Shown in pieces: positions 9,800 through 18,380 of a stretch of 64,000 bases of DNA (position 1 is its first letter; each line of letters starts with the position of its first letter). Both the position numbers and the translations under genes were made by a program. The DNA is from Sulfitobacter sediminilitoris (lineage in GTDB: Bacteria > Pseudomonadota > Alphaproteobacteria > Rhodobacterales > Rhodobacteraceae): the NCBI RefSeq assembly GCF_010667575.1, contig NZ_JAABNT010000005.1:124001-188000 (forward strand). The letters are read 5' to 3'. The notes under the pieces were generated by a model. That model made no database searches and was not told the DNA's origin. It saw nothing but the letters and a program-made list of their open reading frames with translations.

Positions 9800-10438
9800 T
9801 TAGATCCGCACGAGTTTCTGGACCACTTTCGGCAGGAACCCTTTGAACTTCAGGGGGGCTTCGGTCACGGCAAGGCAGATGCAGTCTTCGCCAATGTCCG
9901 CGACGGGCGTATGTGACACGGACCCATCCGCAACCTCGATATCACCACGGGCAAAGCGGTCATCCTCGTCTTGAAATGCGCCTTTCAGGACCAGCGTCAT
10001 TTCGGTGCCCTCGTGGCTGTGATCCGGAATGGCGACGCCCGCAGGGATCATCAAAAGCCGTGCCGAGGCGGTATCCGATGTCGACAGGATCGCCTGTTTT
10101 ACGCCCATGCCAACAGGGCGCCAGCGCACCGCATCAAGATCGCCGCCGATGTAGTTCTGGACAGGCGCAGGCAATGTGCCGGGCCGCGGCGTACTGCGGG
10201 GTTCACGCGTTACAGTATCGAGACGCGCGAGTGTCTGCGCGAGACTGTCGGCTGACACATCGGCGACTTCGGTATTGTCGATGATTGCACCGCCAATGCT
10301 GTCGTAGCTTTCGACAACGGCGCGGCATTCGTCGCACAGCGACACATGCGCTGCAACGATCAGATTAAACGCTTCGGGCAGGTTGCCTGCGGCGTAGGCC
10401 AAAAGCGTGTCGTCTTGGAGATGATGTTTGATATTCAT
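9800..10438 (-). CDS. chrR: ChrR-type zinc anti-sigma factor with cupin domain
   Basis: ChrR binds and silences the ECF sigma factor RpoE until singlet oxygen or organic peroxides trigger release. All metal ligands of the characterised Rhodobacter sphaeroides protein are present. The N-terminal zinc-binding anti-sigma domain has His6, His31, Cys35 and Cys38 (HVSLCDEC). The C-terminal cupin has His140, His142, Glu146 (DHSHEGTE) and His176. The length of 212 is normal. It lies nine bases downstream of rpoE on the same strand, as expected for a co-transcribed sigma/anti-sigma pair. Confidence 0.96.
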   Translation of the reverse strand: MNIKHHLQDDTLLAYAAGNLPEAFNLIVAAHVSLCDECRAVVESYDSIGGAIIDNTEVADVSADSLAQTLARLDTVTREPRSTPRPGTLPAPVQNYIGGDLDAVRWRPVGMGVKQAILSTSDTASARLLMIPAGVAIPDHSHEGTEMTLVLKGAFQDEDDRFARGDIEVADGSVSHTPVADIGEDCICLAVTEAPLKFKGFLPKVVQKLVRI

Positions 10439-10447
10439 GTCAGGTCG

Positions 10448-11017
10448 TCACTTCATAAGATGGCGCAGGCGGTCCAGCGCCAGTCGGATACGGGATTTGA
10501 TCGTGCCTAGGGGCAGACCGGTGAGGCTGGCAATCTCGGATTGGGTGAGATCACCGAAGTAGGCTTTTTCAATAAGGTCGCGCTGTTGCGCAGGCAGGGT
10601 CTTGAGCGCCTCTGTCAGCAAGACGCTGTCCTGCTGCAACGCAATGACGTCAGCCTGATCAGGCTCGGGCTCCGGGCCCCAGGGCAGTTCTTCCGGTTCT
10701 GGCCGGTTCTGGCGGCGCAACATGTCAATGCGGCGGTTTCGGGCGATGGTGAAAATCCAAGTCGCAACCGAAGCGCGGGTCGGGTCGAACTGGTCTGCCT
10801 TGCGCCAGAGCGTCGTCATGACGTCCTGCGCACATTCCTCTGCCATCGTGGCATCGGCACCGGATTTGATCAGAAACCCTTTGATACGTGGCGCGAAATG
10901 CGTGAACAGATCACTGAATGCGGCGCGGTCCTGATGATCCCGGACACGCTGCATCAGCGCAACCCAGTCAGGGTCTGATCCAGACAACGTTTTTTGGATT
11001 GGTCTTTGCTTATCCAT
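10448..11017 (-). CDS. rpoE: ECF RNA polymerase sigma factor RpoE (ECF11 type)
   Basis: A 189-residue ECF sigma factor. Region 2 is seen as AEECAQDVMTTLWRKADQFD with TWIFTIARNRRID, and region 4 as LTQSEIASLTGLPLGTIKSR, the helix-turn-helix that reads the -35. The open frame extends 38 codons further upstream to 11131, but the ATG at 11017 (MDKQRPIQ) gives the normal ECF length and leaves the predicted RpoE promoter (11110-11138) outside the gene. Neighbours are chrR downstream and the divergent five-gene operon whose R. sphaeroides counterpart belongs to the singlet-oxygen regulon. No strong ribosome-binding site is visible before 11017. Confidence 0.93.
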   Translation of the reverse strand: MDKQRPIQKTLSGSDPDWVALMQRVRDHQDRAAFSDLFTHFAPRIKGFLIKSGADATMAEECAQDVMTTLWRKADQFDPTRASVATWIFTIARNRRIDMLRRQNRPEPEELPWGPEPEPDQADVIALQQDSVLLTEALKTLPAQQRDLIEKAYFGDLTQSEIASLTGLPLGTIKSRIRLALDRLRHLMK

Positions 11018-11109
11018 CGCAATATTGAGAACAATACTTTCGCTGCCAACACGGTTTCGTGTCGGTCTGATCGAGCTTTCGCGTGATTGTATCTCAGTTA
11101 GCATAAAGA

Positions 11110-11138
11110 TGTTACGAGGCAAATTTCGCACTGGATCA
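11110..11138 (-). promoter_or_regulatory. RpoE-dependent autoregulatory promoter of rpoE-chrR
   Basis: Read on the minus strand: -35 TGATCC (11138-11133), 18 bases, then TAACA with a preceding CG (CGTAACA). The described R. sphaeroides RpoE consensus is TGATCC with a CGTAAGA-like -10, so only one -10 base differs. It lies about 95 bases before the chosen rpoE start. No comparable site was found facing the divergent operon. Confidence 0.65.
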
Positions 11139-11269
11139 AAATTTCTTTGAGCCTTTTTTAAATCTGGCCTCGTGGTTGCATCGTATTACCTCCACAAGGA
11201 AGTAAATCTACAGGACCCTAAGCCCCTATGCCCTTCGAAGAACCGACCCTCGCACCGCGAGGCAACATC

Positions 11270-12544
11270 ATGCGCCGCAACATTGCCGTCATTGGCGCAG
11301 GCATTTCCGGAATGGGCGCCGCCCACAAACTCGCAAGCAATCATGCCGTTACGCTATTCGAAGCTGGCAAACGGATTGGTGGTCATGCCCGCACGGTGAT
11401 TGCCGGCAAGAACGCTGATCAGCCTGTGGATACCGGGTTCATTGTCTTCAACTACGCCAACTATCCCCATCTGGCCGAATTGTTCAAAGAGCTGGATGTG
11501 CCGGTGGTCAAATCCAACATGAGCTTTGGTGCGTCAATTGACGGAGGGCGGCTGGAATATGCGCTGCACGACGCCGATGCGTTTTTTGCTCAGCGTAAGA
11601 ACGCGCTGAACCCGGCCTTTGTGCGGATGCTGCGCGACATCTTCAAATTCAACAAAAATGCGCTGAAGGTTGCAGAGGACAAGTCTCTGACGATTGCCGA
11701 ATTCCTCGATGTGCTGGGGACGGGGCGGTATTTTCGCGACTACTATCTGTCGCCGCTCTCTGGCGCGATCTGGTCAACGCCCACGGAAAAGATCATGGAT
11801 TTCCCGGCCCATGCGATGGTGCAGTTCTTTGAGAACCACGCCCTGCTGAATTATTCGGGCCAGCATCAGTGGTATACTGTGAAAGGCGGCTCTCAGTCGT
11901 ATGTCACCCGGCTTGAGGCGGCGATGGTGCGCAATGGCGTTGATATTCGTTTGAACGCTGCGGTGCAGGGCGTGCGCCGGACCGCGCTGGGCGTTGAGAT
12001 CAAGACATGGGGTGGTGAGTGGGAAAGCTTTGACGAAGTTGTGTTCGCCACCCATTCCGACGACAGCCTTGCCATGCTGACAGACGCGGATTCGGTCGAG
12101 AAAAAAGCACTGGGTGCCATCAAGTACCAACCCAATGATATCACGCTTCATGCGGATACGCGGATGATGCCGAAACGGCGCAAAACGTGGGCGTCTTGGG
12201 TGTATACCGAAGATCGCGATGCCGCGACTGATCGCATTGACCTGACCTATTGGATGAATTCGCTTCAGCCCATTCCGATGGATGACATGCATTTTGTCAC
12301 GCTCAACACCAAGCGGACAATCCGCGAAGAGCTGATCTATGATCAGGTCACGCTGCGCCACCCGGTCTACGATCTGGCGGCCCTGGCGGCACAGAAGGAC
12401 GTGGCGGTCCATAACGGCACGCGCAACACGTGGTTCTGCGGTGCGTGGATGCGGCATGGTTTCCACGAGGACGGTTTAGCCAGTGCTGTAAATGTCGTCG
12501 AACAGATTGAGGCGGCATGTTCCATGCCGATCGCGGCCGAGTAA
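11270..12544 (+). CDS. FAD-dependent amine-oxidase-like oxidoreductase, first gene of the RpoE-linked operon
   Basis: About 424 residues starting with a dinucleotide-binding motif (IAVIGAGISGMGAAHKLA) and continuing with GGHARTV and DTGFIVFN, typical of NAD(P)/FAD proteins of the amine oxidase family. I prefer the ATG at 11270 because it puts the GxGxxG motif at the N-terminus and has AGG upstream; an in-frame ATG at 11228 would add 14 residues. The R. sphaeroides counterpart lies beside rpoE-chrR and has been linked to the singlet-oxygen response and fatty-acid modification; that is literature knowledge. The stop overlaps the next start (TAATG). Confidence 0.88.
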   Translation: MRRNIAVIGAGISGMGAAHKLASNHAVTLFEAGKRIGGHARTVIAGKNADQPVDTGFIVFNYANYPHLAELFKELDVPVVKSNMSFGASIDGGRLEYALHDADAFFAQRKNALNPAFVRMLRDIFKFNKNALKVAEDKSLTIAEFLDVLGTGRYFRDYYLSPLSGAIWSTPTEKIMDFPAHAMVQFFENHALLNYSGQHQWYTVKGGSQSYVTRLEAAMVRNGVDIRLNAAVQGVRRTALGVEIKTWGGEWESFDEVVFATHSDDSLAMLTDADSVEKKALGAIKYQPNDITLHADTRMMPKRRKTWASWVYTEDRDAATDRIDLTYWMNSLQPIPMDDMHFVTLNTKRTIREELIYDQVTLRHPVYDLAALAAQKDVAVHNGTRNTWFCGAWMRHGFHEDGLASAVNVVEQIEAACSMPIAAE

Positions 12545-13299
12545 TGGAAACAATCGATCATATCGCGGGGCATACGTTTCACGGACGCAAGGGCGCCGTG
12601 CAAAACGCCTTTCGCTATTCGATCGACTACGTGCTGTGCGATGCGGAAGCGCCGCTGAAGACGCCCAGGTTGTTCGGGCGCAACAAGGCGGGTCTCAGCT
12701 CTCTTCAGGATGTGGACCATGGCGGGGCTCCGAAAGAGGGGACAGGCGCCGCTTGGGTGCGGAGGGTGCTATCAGAACATCAGATCACCGGCGTTGATAA
12801 GATTGAGCTTCTGGCGCAGCCACGGGTGCTGGGACATGTGTTCAATCCGGTGAGCTTTTGGCTTTGTCGGGATGTGGATGGTGGGCTGATCACGGTTATC
12901 GCCGAGGTGACGAACACCTATGGCGACCGCCACTGTTACCTGTGCAATCACTCTGATTTGCGGCCCATCGGCCCCCAGGATCAGCTGCACGCGACAAAGA
13001 TCTTTCACGTCTCTCCGTTTCAACCGGTCGAAGGCGCCTACACGTTCCGTTTTGACATAAACGACGACCGTGTTGGTGTCTGGATTGACTATACTGCTGG
13101 CAACGGCGGCTTGATCGCGACGCTGACGGGCAAGCGCAAGGCGTTGACCAACGGCGGTATCCTGCGGGCCATGCTGCGCCGTCCGTTCGGGGCGCGTCGG
13201 GTGCTGGCGCTTATTCACTGGCAGGCGCTGAAGCTATGGTGGAAGGGGGCGACATTCAGACACCGCCCGGAACCTCCGCAAGAAGAAGTCTCCCGTTGA
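12544..13299 (+). CDS. DUF1365 family protein
   Basis: 251 residues with the family features RYSIDYVLCD near the N-terminus, VLGHVFNPVSFWLC, NTYGDRHCYL and FHVSPFQPVEGAYTF. DUF1365 genes regularly sit next to amine-oxidase-like FAD proteins in sigma-E regulons, as here. The biochemical role is not settled. The start ATG overlaps the preceding TAA by one base, and the stop overlaps the next gene's proposed TTG start, so expression is coupled. Confidence 0.9.
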   Translation: METIDHIAGHTFHGRKGAVQNAFRYSIDYVLCDAEAPLKTPRLFGRNKAGLSSLQDVDHGGAPKEGTGAAWVRRVLSEHQITGVDKIELLAQPRVLGHVFNPVSFWLCRDVDGGLITVIAEVTNTYGDRHCYLCNHSDLRPIGPQDQLHATKIFHVSPFQPVEGAYTFRFDINDDRVGVWIDYTAGNGGLIATLTGKRKALTNGGILRAMLRRPFGARRVLALIHWQALKLWWKGATFRHRPEPPQEEVSR

Positions 13300-14534
13300 G
13301 TTCCGCGTGGGCGCAGCGGCTTCCGGCCTATGCGCTTTTTGCGGCCCTGCTGTCAGCGGCGGGGCTGCCCATATATATTCACGCGCCCAAGTTCTACGTC
13401 GATGAGTATAGCGTTTCGCTGGCCGCCTTGGGAGCGGTCCTTTTCGGGTTACGGTTGCTTGACGTAGTGCAAGACCCGCTGCTGGGCCGTCTGTCAGAAA
13501 AACTGCGCCATCAGCGTGGTAAGGCAGTGGCGATTGGCGCGGGCATCATGGCGGCAGCAATGATCGGGTTGTTTGCGGTGCAGCCGCCCGTGCATCCCTT
13601 GATCTGGTTTGGTGCGATGCTGACGCTTGTATTCTCGGGCTTCAGTTTTCTCACGATCTGTTTTTACGCCCAAGGTGTCGCCAAAGCCGATGCGATGCGT
13701 GGCAAAGGGCATCTGTTGCTGGCACGCTGGCGCGAGACAGGTGCGCTGCTGGGTGTTTGCGTAGCTTCGGTCGCGCCTGTGGCGCTGGGCGTGGTAATGG
13801 GCGCGCCGTTTGCGGGTTTTGCCATCGGGTTCATGGTGCTGGCGGCGGCATCGGTCCTTGCGATGAAGAGCGAATGGAAAGACACCGGTCTGCCTGCATC
13901 GACGGGCTTTGGCACGATCCTGTCTGATCCGTTGGCGCGCAAGCTGCTGCTGATTGCGCTGGTGAATGCGGCCCCCGTTGCGGTCAGCTCAACATTGTTT
14001 CTCTTTTATGTCGAAATCGCATTGGAGGCACCTGGATGGGAAGGGCCGCTTTTGCTGCTGTTCTTTTTGTCTGCTGCCGGTGCGGCGCCGTTCTGGGGCA
14101 TGTTGGCCGAACGCTTTGGTGGCAAGCCTGTGCTGCTCTGCGCCATGGTCCTTGGCATCCTTGCTTTTGGCGGCGCGCTTTTTCTGGGACCGGGGGATCA
14201 ATGGCTTTTCGCAGTGGTCTGTCTGGCATCGGGTGCGGTGCTGGGGGCGGACCTGACGTTGTTGCCCGCCATGTTCGCCACCCGCATGGCGAAAATCTCA
14301 CCGTCTGCTGCCGAAGGCTTTGGGCTGTGGTCATTTGTTTCAAAGTTCACGTTGGCTTTGGCGGCAGTCGCACTACTTCCCCTACTTGAAAGCACAGGAC
14401 TGCAAACCGGATCACAGGAGAGCCCGCCCGAAGCGGTGCGCCTGCTGATCCTTCTTTATGCTGGCGTACCCTGTGCATTGAAACTGATTGCAATCGTGCT
14501 CTTGAGCAGCATCAAAGGAATGGAGGACGCATGA
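13296..14534 (+). CDS. MFS transporter in the RpoE-linked operon
   Basis: About 412 residues with roughly twelve hydrophobic segments and the loop DVVQDPLLGRLSEKLR after the second, characteristic of GPH-type sugar:cation symporters of the major facilitator superfamily. A TTG at 13296 (LSSAWAQRLPAY) overlaps the DUF1365 stop as TTGA and gives the usual N-terminus. An ATG at 13236 would need a 64-base overlap. An equivalent transporter is in the R. sphaeroides rpoE-linked operon. The substrate cannot be read from sequence. The stop overlaps the next ATG. Confidence 0.85.
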   Translation: MSSAWAQRLPAYALFAALLSAAGLPIYIHAPKFYVDEYSVSLAALGAVLFGLRLLDVVQDPLLGRLSEKLRHQRGKAVAIGAGIMAAAMIGLFAVQPPVHPLIWFGAMLTLVFSGFSFLTICFYAQGVAKADAMRGKGHLLLARWRETGALLGVCVASVAPVALGVVMGAPFAGFAIGFMVLAAASVLAMKSEWKDTGLPASTGFGTILSDPLARKLLLIALVNAAPVAVSSTLFLFYVEIALEAPGWEGPLLLLFFLSAAGAAPFWGMLAERFGGKPVLLCAMVLGILAFGGALFLGPGDQWLFAVVCLASGAVLGADLTLLPAMFATRMAKISPSAAEGFGLWSFVSKFTLALAAVALLPLLESTGLQTGSQESPPEAVRLLILLYAGVPCALKLIAIVLLSSIKGMEDA

Positions 14535-15097
14535 TGGAAACAGTGATCTTGATCTTGTTGGGCGTCCTGATCACGGGTGGTCTGGTGGTCCTGCGCCGCC
14601 GCTATGCGGAATTTTATGGGCAGTCGATTGAAGACTATGCGGACGGCTTTCCGACATTCGACATCCAGCAGCATCTGAATGGCAAGATGGTCTGCGAAGG
14701 CGTCATCTTTGGGCCACTGGGGCGGGTGACCAGCACCTTTGTTGCGGATTTCGATATCTCTTGGGAGGACGGTCGCGGTGTGATGGATGAGCTGTTTCGA
14801 TACAACGATGGATCGACTCAGGAGCGCCAGTGGATCATCACGATGGGTAAAGATGGATCGTTCTCGACCGAGGCTGAGGATGTGCCGGGTGGTGGAAAAG
14901 GGGCGCAGGCCGGGCCGGCCGTGCAGATGCTTTATTCGATCAAGCTGCCTGAAAGTGCGGGCGGTTACGTGCTGAAAACAGTGGACTGGATGTATCTGAC
15001 GCCCGACGGGGTCATTGTGAATCGCAGCCAGTTCCGCAAATTCGGATTCAGGGTGGCAGAGCTTGTTGCCACGATCCGCCCCAGGGAGGCTGCATGA
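14531..15097 (+). CDS. DUF3833 family protein
   Basis: 188 residues: an N-terminal membrane helix (residues ~3-22, VILILLGVLITGGLVVLRRR) then a soluble beta-rich part containing LNGKMVCEGVIFGPLGRVTSTF and DWMYLTPDGVIVNRS, typical of DUF3833. Probably anchored with the domain outside the cytoplasmic membrane. Fourth gene of the RpoE-linked set, with ATGA overlaps on both sides. Function unknown. Confidence 0.87.
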   Translation: MMETVILILLGVLITGGLVVLRRRYAEFYGQSIEDYADGFPTFDIQQHLNGKMVCEGVIFGPLGRVTSTFVADFDISWEDGRGVMDELFRYNDGSTQERQWIITMGKDGSFSTEAEDVPGGGKGAQAGPAVQMLYSIKLPESAGGYVLKTVDWMYLTPDGVIVNRSQFRKFGFRVAELVATIRPREAA

Positions 15098-15825
15098 AAA
15101 ACTGGCAATCCAAACGCTACTGGCTTGTCGGGGCCAGCGACGGTCTGGGTGCGGCACTAGCCCACAAGCTGAGCCGGGCGGGCGCGGAAGTCATCGTCTC
15201 GGCCCGGTCAGAGGACAAGCTGAAGGCGCTGGTGGATGAATTACCGGGCAAGGCAAGCTACCAGACGGTTGATGTCTCTGACAACGACAGCGTGATCGAA
15301 GCGGCAAAGGCCGTGGGCGACGTTGACGGAGTTGTTTTCCTTGCCGGTGTCTATTGGCCGTTCGGTGCCAAGGAATGGGATGCGGACCAGGCCAATGCCA
15401 TGGCCGACATCAATTTCACCGGTGTCATGCGGGTCATGGGGCAAGTGGTGCCAATGATGGTCGCGCGCGACAAAGGTCACATCGTCATCACCTCAAGCCT
15501 TACGGGGTTCCGCGGCTTGCCCGGCTCCATTGGCTATACCGCGTCCAAGGCGGGCACGATGTCTCTGGCCGAATGCATGTATGCAGACCTGCGCAAAACC
15601 GGCGTGCAGGTGCAGGTCATCAATCCGGGCTTCATCAAGACGCAGTTGACCGACAAGAACGATTTCAAGATGCCCTTTCTGATGGAGCCGGATGACGCCG
15701 CACAGGCCGTGTTCGAGCACATGAGCACGGACAAGTTCAAAAAGAGCTTCCCTTGGGCATTCTCGCTGGTCTTCCGGCTGAGCCAGTTTCTGCCGGACTC
15801 ACTTTATTATCGGATATTCAGCTAG
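15094..15825 (+). CDS. Short-chain dehydrogenase/reductase (SDR), last gene of RpoE-linked operon
   Basis: 243 residues with the SDR nucleotide motif GASDGLGAALA at the N-terminus, the catalytic Ser in VITSSLTG, and the YxxxK pair in GYTASKAG (residues ~149-153). It closes the overlapping five-gene operon, whose R. sphaeroides equivalent also ends in an SDR. It is convergent with, and overlaps by eight bases, the saccharopine dehydrogenase-like gene; no terminator separates them. Confidence 0.92.
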   Translation: MKNWQSKRYWLVGASDGLGAALAHKLSRAGAEVIVSARSEDKLKALVDELPGKASYQTVDVSDNDSVIEAAKAVGDVDGVVFLAGVYWPFGAKEWDADQANAMADINFTGVMRVMGQVVPMMVARDKGHIVITSSLTGFRGLPGSIGYTASKAGTMSLAECMYADLRKTGVQVQVINPGFIKTQLTDKNDFKMPFLMEPDDAAQAVFEHMSTDKFKKSFPWAFSLVFRLSQFLPDSLYYRIFS

Positions 15826-16888
15826 GCCCGACCGCCTGCACGTGCTGCGCGAACAGGGCTTCTGCCCTTGCCCAGACACCCTGCGGATCAGTCTGAAGTT
15901 CTGCAAGCGTCGGAAATAGTTGCCCTGCGTAATCTTGCGAGCTTTCCAGTGGCAGCATGGAGGGCAGGTTGTCGATCGCCATCACATCCATAGGCGGAGT
16001 TTCGAAGACCCGGAGTGCAGGAGCCTCCCATGTGGTCGCGCGGTCATAAACGGGGACCGGGTTGAAATCACTGTCTGGATCGCAGGCGATGTCACCGATC
16101 ACGGTCAGTTTGCGTTGTGCTTTCAGGGCTGTCCTGGGGACGAACATGGGCGTTTCAGGCCCGGCGAGGATACAGTTGAGAAATATCTCGTGATCGAGGA
16201 TTTCTGGGAAGGGGCCACCATGGGCCGTTTCTGCCATGTCCCAGCCCGTCACCGGGACATCCATCGCGCGGCACAGGTCCGCCGCACCCGTCCCCACCCG
16301 TCCAAGCGCACCGATGATCAGTGCTGTCGGGCGTGCGGTGCCAGTATCACGCAGTTCATCGGCCAGTGCGGATTTCAGCGCTTGGGCATTCGCGTAGGGC
16401 GCGACCGGTCCCGCAATTCCGCCGTGCTGCTGTGCGGCCCAGCATTTCAGCGCGACCGCTGCCCCGGCAAAGCCTGCCCAGTATCCAAAGGCGGCGACCC
16501 GACGGCCAGTGTCGTCGGTCAGGTACTCCAGATCAAGCAGTGTTCCCCCGCCCGCCTTGAAGCGTTTCAGCAAGGTCTGCCCTGATGACTGACCCTTGAA
16601 GGCGTGCCCGAACATGATGTGACGATGCCGCAAAGGGGTGCCATCGTCGGGCAGTTCCTTGAGGCCAAAGATGATTGCGTCCTCAGGGGCATCCGGCCAG
16701 CTATGCGCAGGCACTATCGCGCAGCCCGTTGCCGCGAAGTCTTTTGTAGGGATGACCCGTGTCTCGGAGTCCTCAACGGACACGTCGAACCCTGCATCCA
16801 GCAATGTCTTAACACCCTCTGGCGTGATGCCGACGCGGGTTTCATTGTCGCGCTGTTCGGCGCGGACCCAAAGGTGTGGCGCGCTCAT
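15818..16888 (-). CDS. Saccharopine dehydrogenase-like (LYS1 / alanine dehydrogenase-PNT family) oxidoreductase
   Basis: 356 residues. The N-terminal part (WVRAEQRDNETRVGITPEGV) matches the AlaDh/PNT N-domain, followed by a Rossmann segment (ALIIGALGRVGTGAADLC). This resembles the NAD-dependent, lysine-forming saccharopine dehydrogenase found in many Rhodobacteraceae. The lysine-related role is inferred from the family. The start overlaps the upstream GST stop by four bases, so the two are co-translated. Confidence 0.85.
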   Translation of the reverse strand: MSAPHLWVRAEQRDNETRVGITPEGVKTLLDAGFDVSVEDSETRVIPTKDFAATGCAIVPAHSWPDAPEDAIIFGLKELPDDGTPLRHRHIMFGHAFKGQSSGQTLLKRFKAGGGTLLDLEYLTDDTGRRVAAFGYWAGFAGAAVALKCWAAQQHGGIAGPVAPYANAQALKSALADELRDTGTARPTALIIGALGRVGTGAADLCRAMDVPVTGWDMAETAHGGPFPEILDHEIFLNCILAGPETPMFVPRTALKAQRKLTVIGDIACDPDSDFNPVPVYDRATTWEAPALRVFETPPMDVMAIDNLPSMLPLESSQDYAGQLFPTLAELQTDPQGVWARAEALFAQHVQAVGPS

Positions 16889-17502
16889 AGCATGCCCTTG
16901 GTGCGAACAGCCTTGACGCTGTCGCGCGCTTCCATGCGGGACAGGAATGCGTCAATCTTTGGGTAATCCGCTGGATCGACACCATCCCCGGCAAGCCAGT
17001 TGCAGACGACGAACAGGTAAGGGTCCGCGAGCGACAGCGTTTCTCCGGTAACACAGTCGCCGCGCAGGCAATGTGATTGCACGTAATCGGCGCAAGCGGA
17101 CATCGTTTCCGGCACCTTGGCGGTCATGTCGTCCCAGCTTGACTGCTGGTCCGCCCAGCGGCTGCCGCGCATCTTGTGGGCATGGGCGACATGCATGGTC
17201 GAGGCCAGGTAATACATCACGCCGCGCATGTGGGCGGCATCGGTGGGCTGTTGCGGCACCAGGCTCGCGTCAGGCTTCAACGCCGCGATGTATTCCAGCA
17301 GTGCGCCCGTTTCGGTCAGGATCGTACCGTCATCCAGCACCAGCGTCGGCACCCGGCCTTTGGGGTTCAGGCCAAGATAATCAGGCTTGGTCTGTTCGGC
17401 GTCGGCAAAGCTGACCTTGACCGGCTCATACTGCAGTCCGGCCTCTTCAAGCGTGATGGCGACGACGATCGAAATGGTGCCGCGTGCGTAATAGAGCTTC
17501 AT
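16885..17502 (-). CDS. Glutathione S-transferase
   Basis: 205 residues. The N-terminal thioredoxin-like domain begins MKLYYARGTISIVVAITLEEAG; NPKGRVPTLVLDDG holds the cis-Pro and glutathione site and is followed by LTETGALLEYIA. The C-terminal helical domain follows from ~90. The open frame extends to 17592, but the ATG at 17502 aligns with GST starts. It lies 14 bases downstream of the histidine phosphatase and overlaps the saccharopine dehydrogenase-like gene. The substrate cannot be predicted. Confidence 0.92.
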   Translation of the reverse strand: MKLYYARGTISIVVAITLEEAGLQYEPVKVSFADAEQTKPDYLGLNPKGRVPTLVLDDGTILTETGALLEYIAALKPDASLVPQQPTDAAHMRGVMYYLASTMHVAHAHKMRGSRWADQQSSWDDMTAKVPETMSACADYVQSHCLRGDCVTGETLSLADPYLFVVCNWLAGDGVDPADYPKIDAFLSRMEARDSVKAVRTKGML

Positions 17503-17516
17503 GGTGCGAATACCTT

Positions 17517-18170
17517 TTAAATATGTGTTTGAGCTTGTCTGCGGTCCGGTTTGTCCAGATGCGGGACCGCGTTGAAAAGGACCGGCGACCAATGTCCGCC
17601 GATGGGAAACAGCCGGTGCATCGACGTGTGCATGATCGCAAGTGCCATGCGTGCCTGCGCCGGGATATCAAGGGTCATGGCCTGTGCCATGGCCATCGCG
17701 ATCAGTCCACCTGAGGTCACGACGAGGGCCGGACCGGGCTTCGCGGCAATCTCCTGCAAGGCGTCTTCGACGCGGGTGTGAAACTGGTCCCATGTTTCCG
17801 GGGTGCCTTCGATCTTGCCAGACCGCCAGTAATTGAAGACCAGCGGCAGGTGACTTGCGAACGCCCCCTGTTCAGAAGGAAAGCCGATGCCGTGCTGCTC
17901 TTCCAGCAAGGAGGCGAGGGTAAAATACTCAAGCTCGTTCAGGCGTTCATCGCGCACCGGCTCTATCTGCATGTCCATGCCGTTCGCCGTCTCAATATGC
18001 CGCGTCAGGGTGCCGGTGAACAGGCGGCTATGATGGTTGGCCGTATCGCGCAGGTAGTGACCCAGCCATGCAGCCTGCTGGTGGCCCAGATCGCTCAGCT
18101 TGTCATAGCTTGCCTCGTCCGTGGCTGTGGAATTGGCCTGACCATGGCGGATGAGCGTGATGTGGGACAT
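17517..18170 (-). CDS. Histidine phosphatase family (phosphoglycerate mutase-like) protein
   Basis: 217 residues beginning SHITLIRHGQAN, the phosphohistidine RHG motif, with a second histidine late in the protein (ALAIMHTSMHR). The frame is open upstream to 18698, but the ATG at 18170 places RHG at residue ~9 as usual. First gene of a minus-strand run with the GST and saccharopine dehydrogenase-like genes. The substrate is unknown; members include sugar phosphate phosphatases and SixA-like proteins. Confidence 0.9.
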   Translation of the reverse strand: MSHITLIRHGQANSTATDEASYDKLSDLGHQQAAWLGHYLRDTANHHSRLFTGTLTRHIETANGMDMQIEPVRDERLNELEYFTLASLLEEQHGIGFPSEQGAFASHLPLVFNYWRSGKIEGTPETWDQFHTRVEDALQEIAAKPGPALVVTSGGLIAMAMAQAMTLDIPAQARMALAIMHTSMHRLFPIGGHWSPVLFNAVPHLDKPDRRQAQTHI

Positions 18171-18380
18171 GTGCGCCTGCTTTCTTTTGTTGCAGACTAG
18201 ATAGGCCAGCCCGGTCAAAGGGGAAAGCGCGGGATTGGACTTTTTCCGGCTCTGCAGGAAAGCCTGCCGTCTATCGGAAACACGGCTTGGCGTAAAACCG
18301 GGGCAGGGTGTCGGGATTGGGCCTCCTGCGGCAGTCGCGGAATCGCTATAGGATAGGGAACGCGCTGAAGGAGTAGGGCC

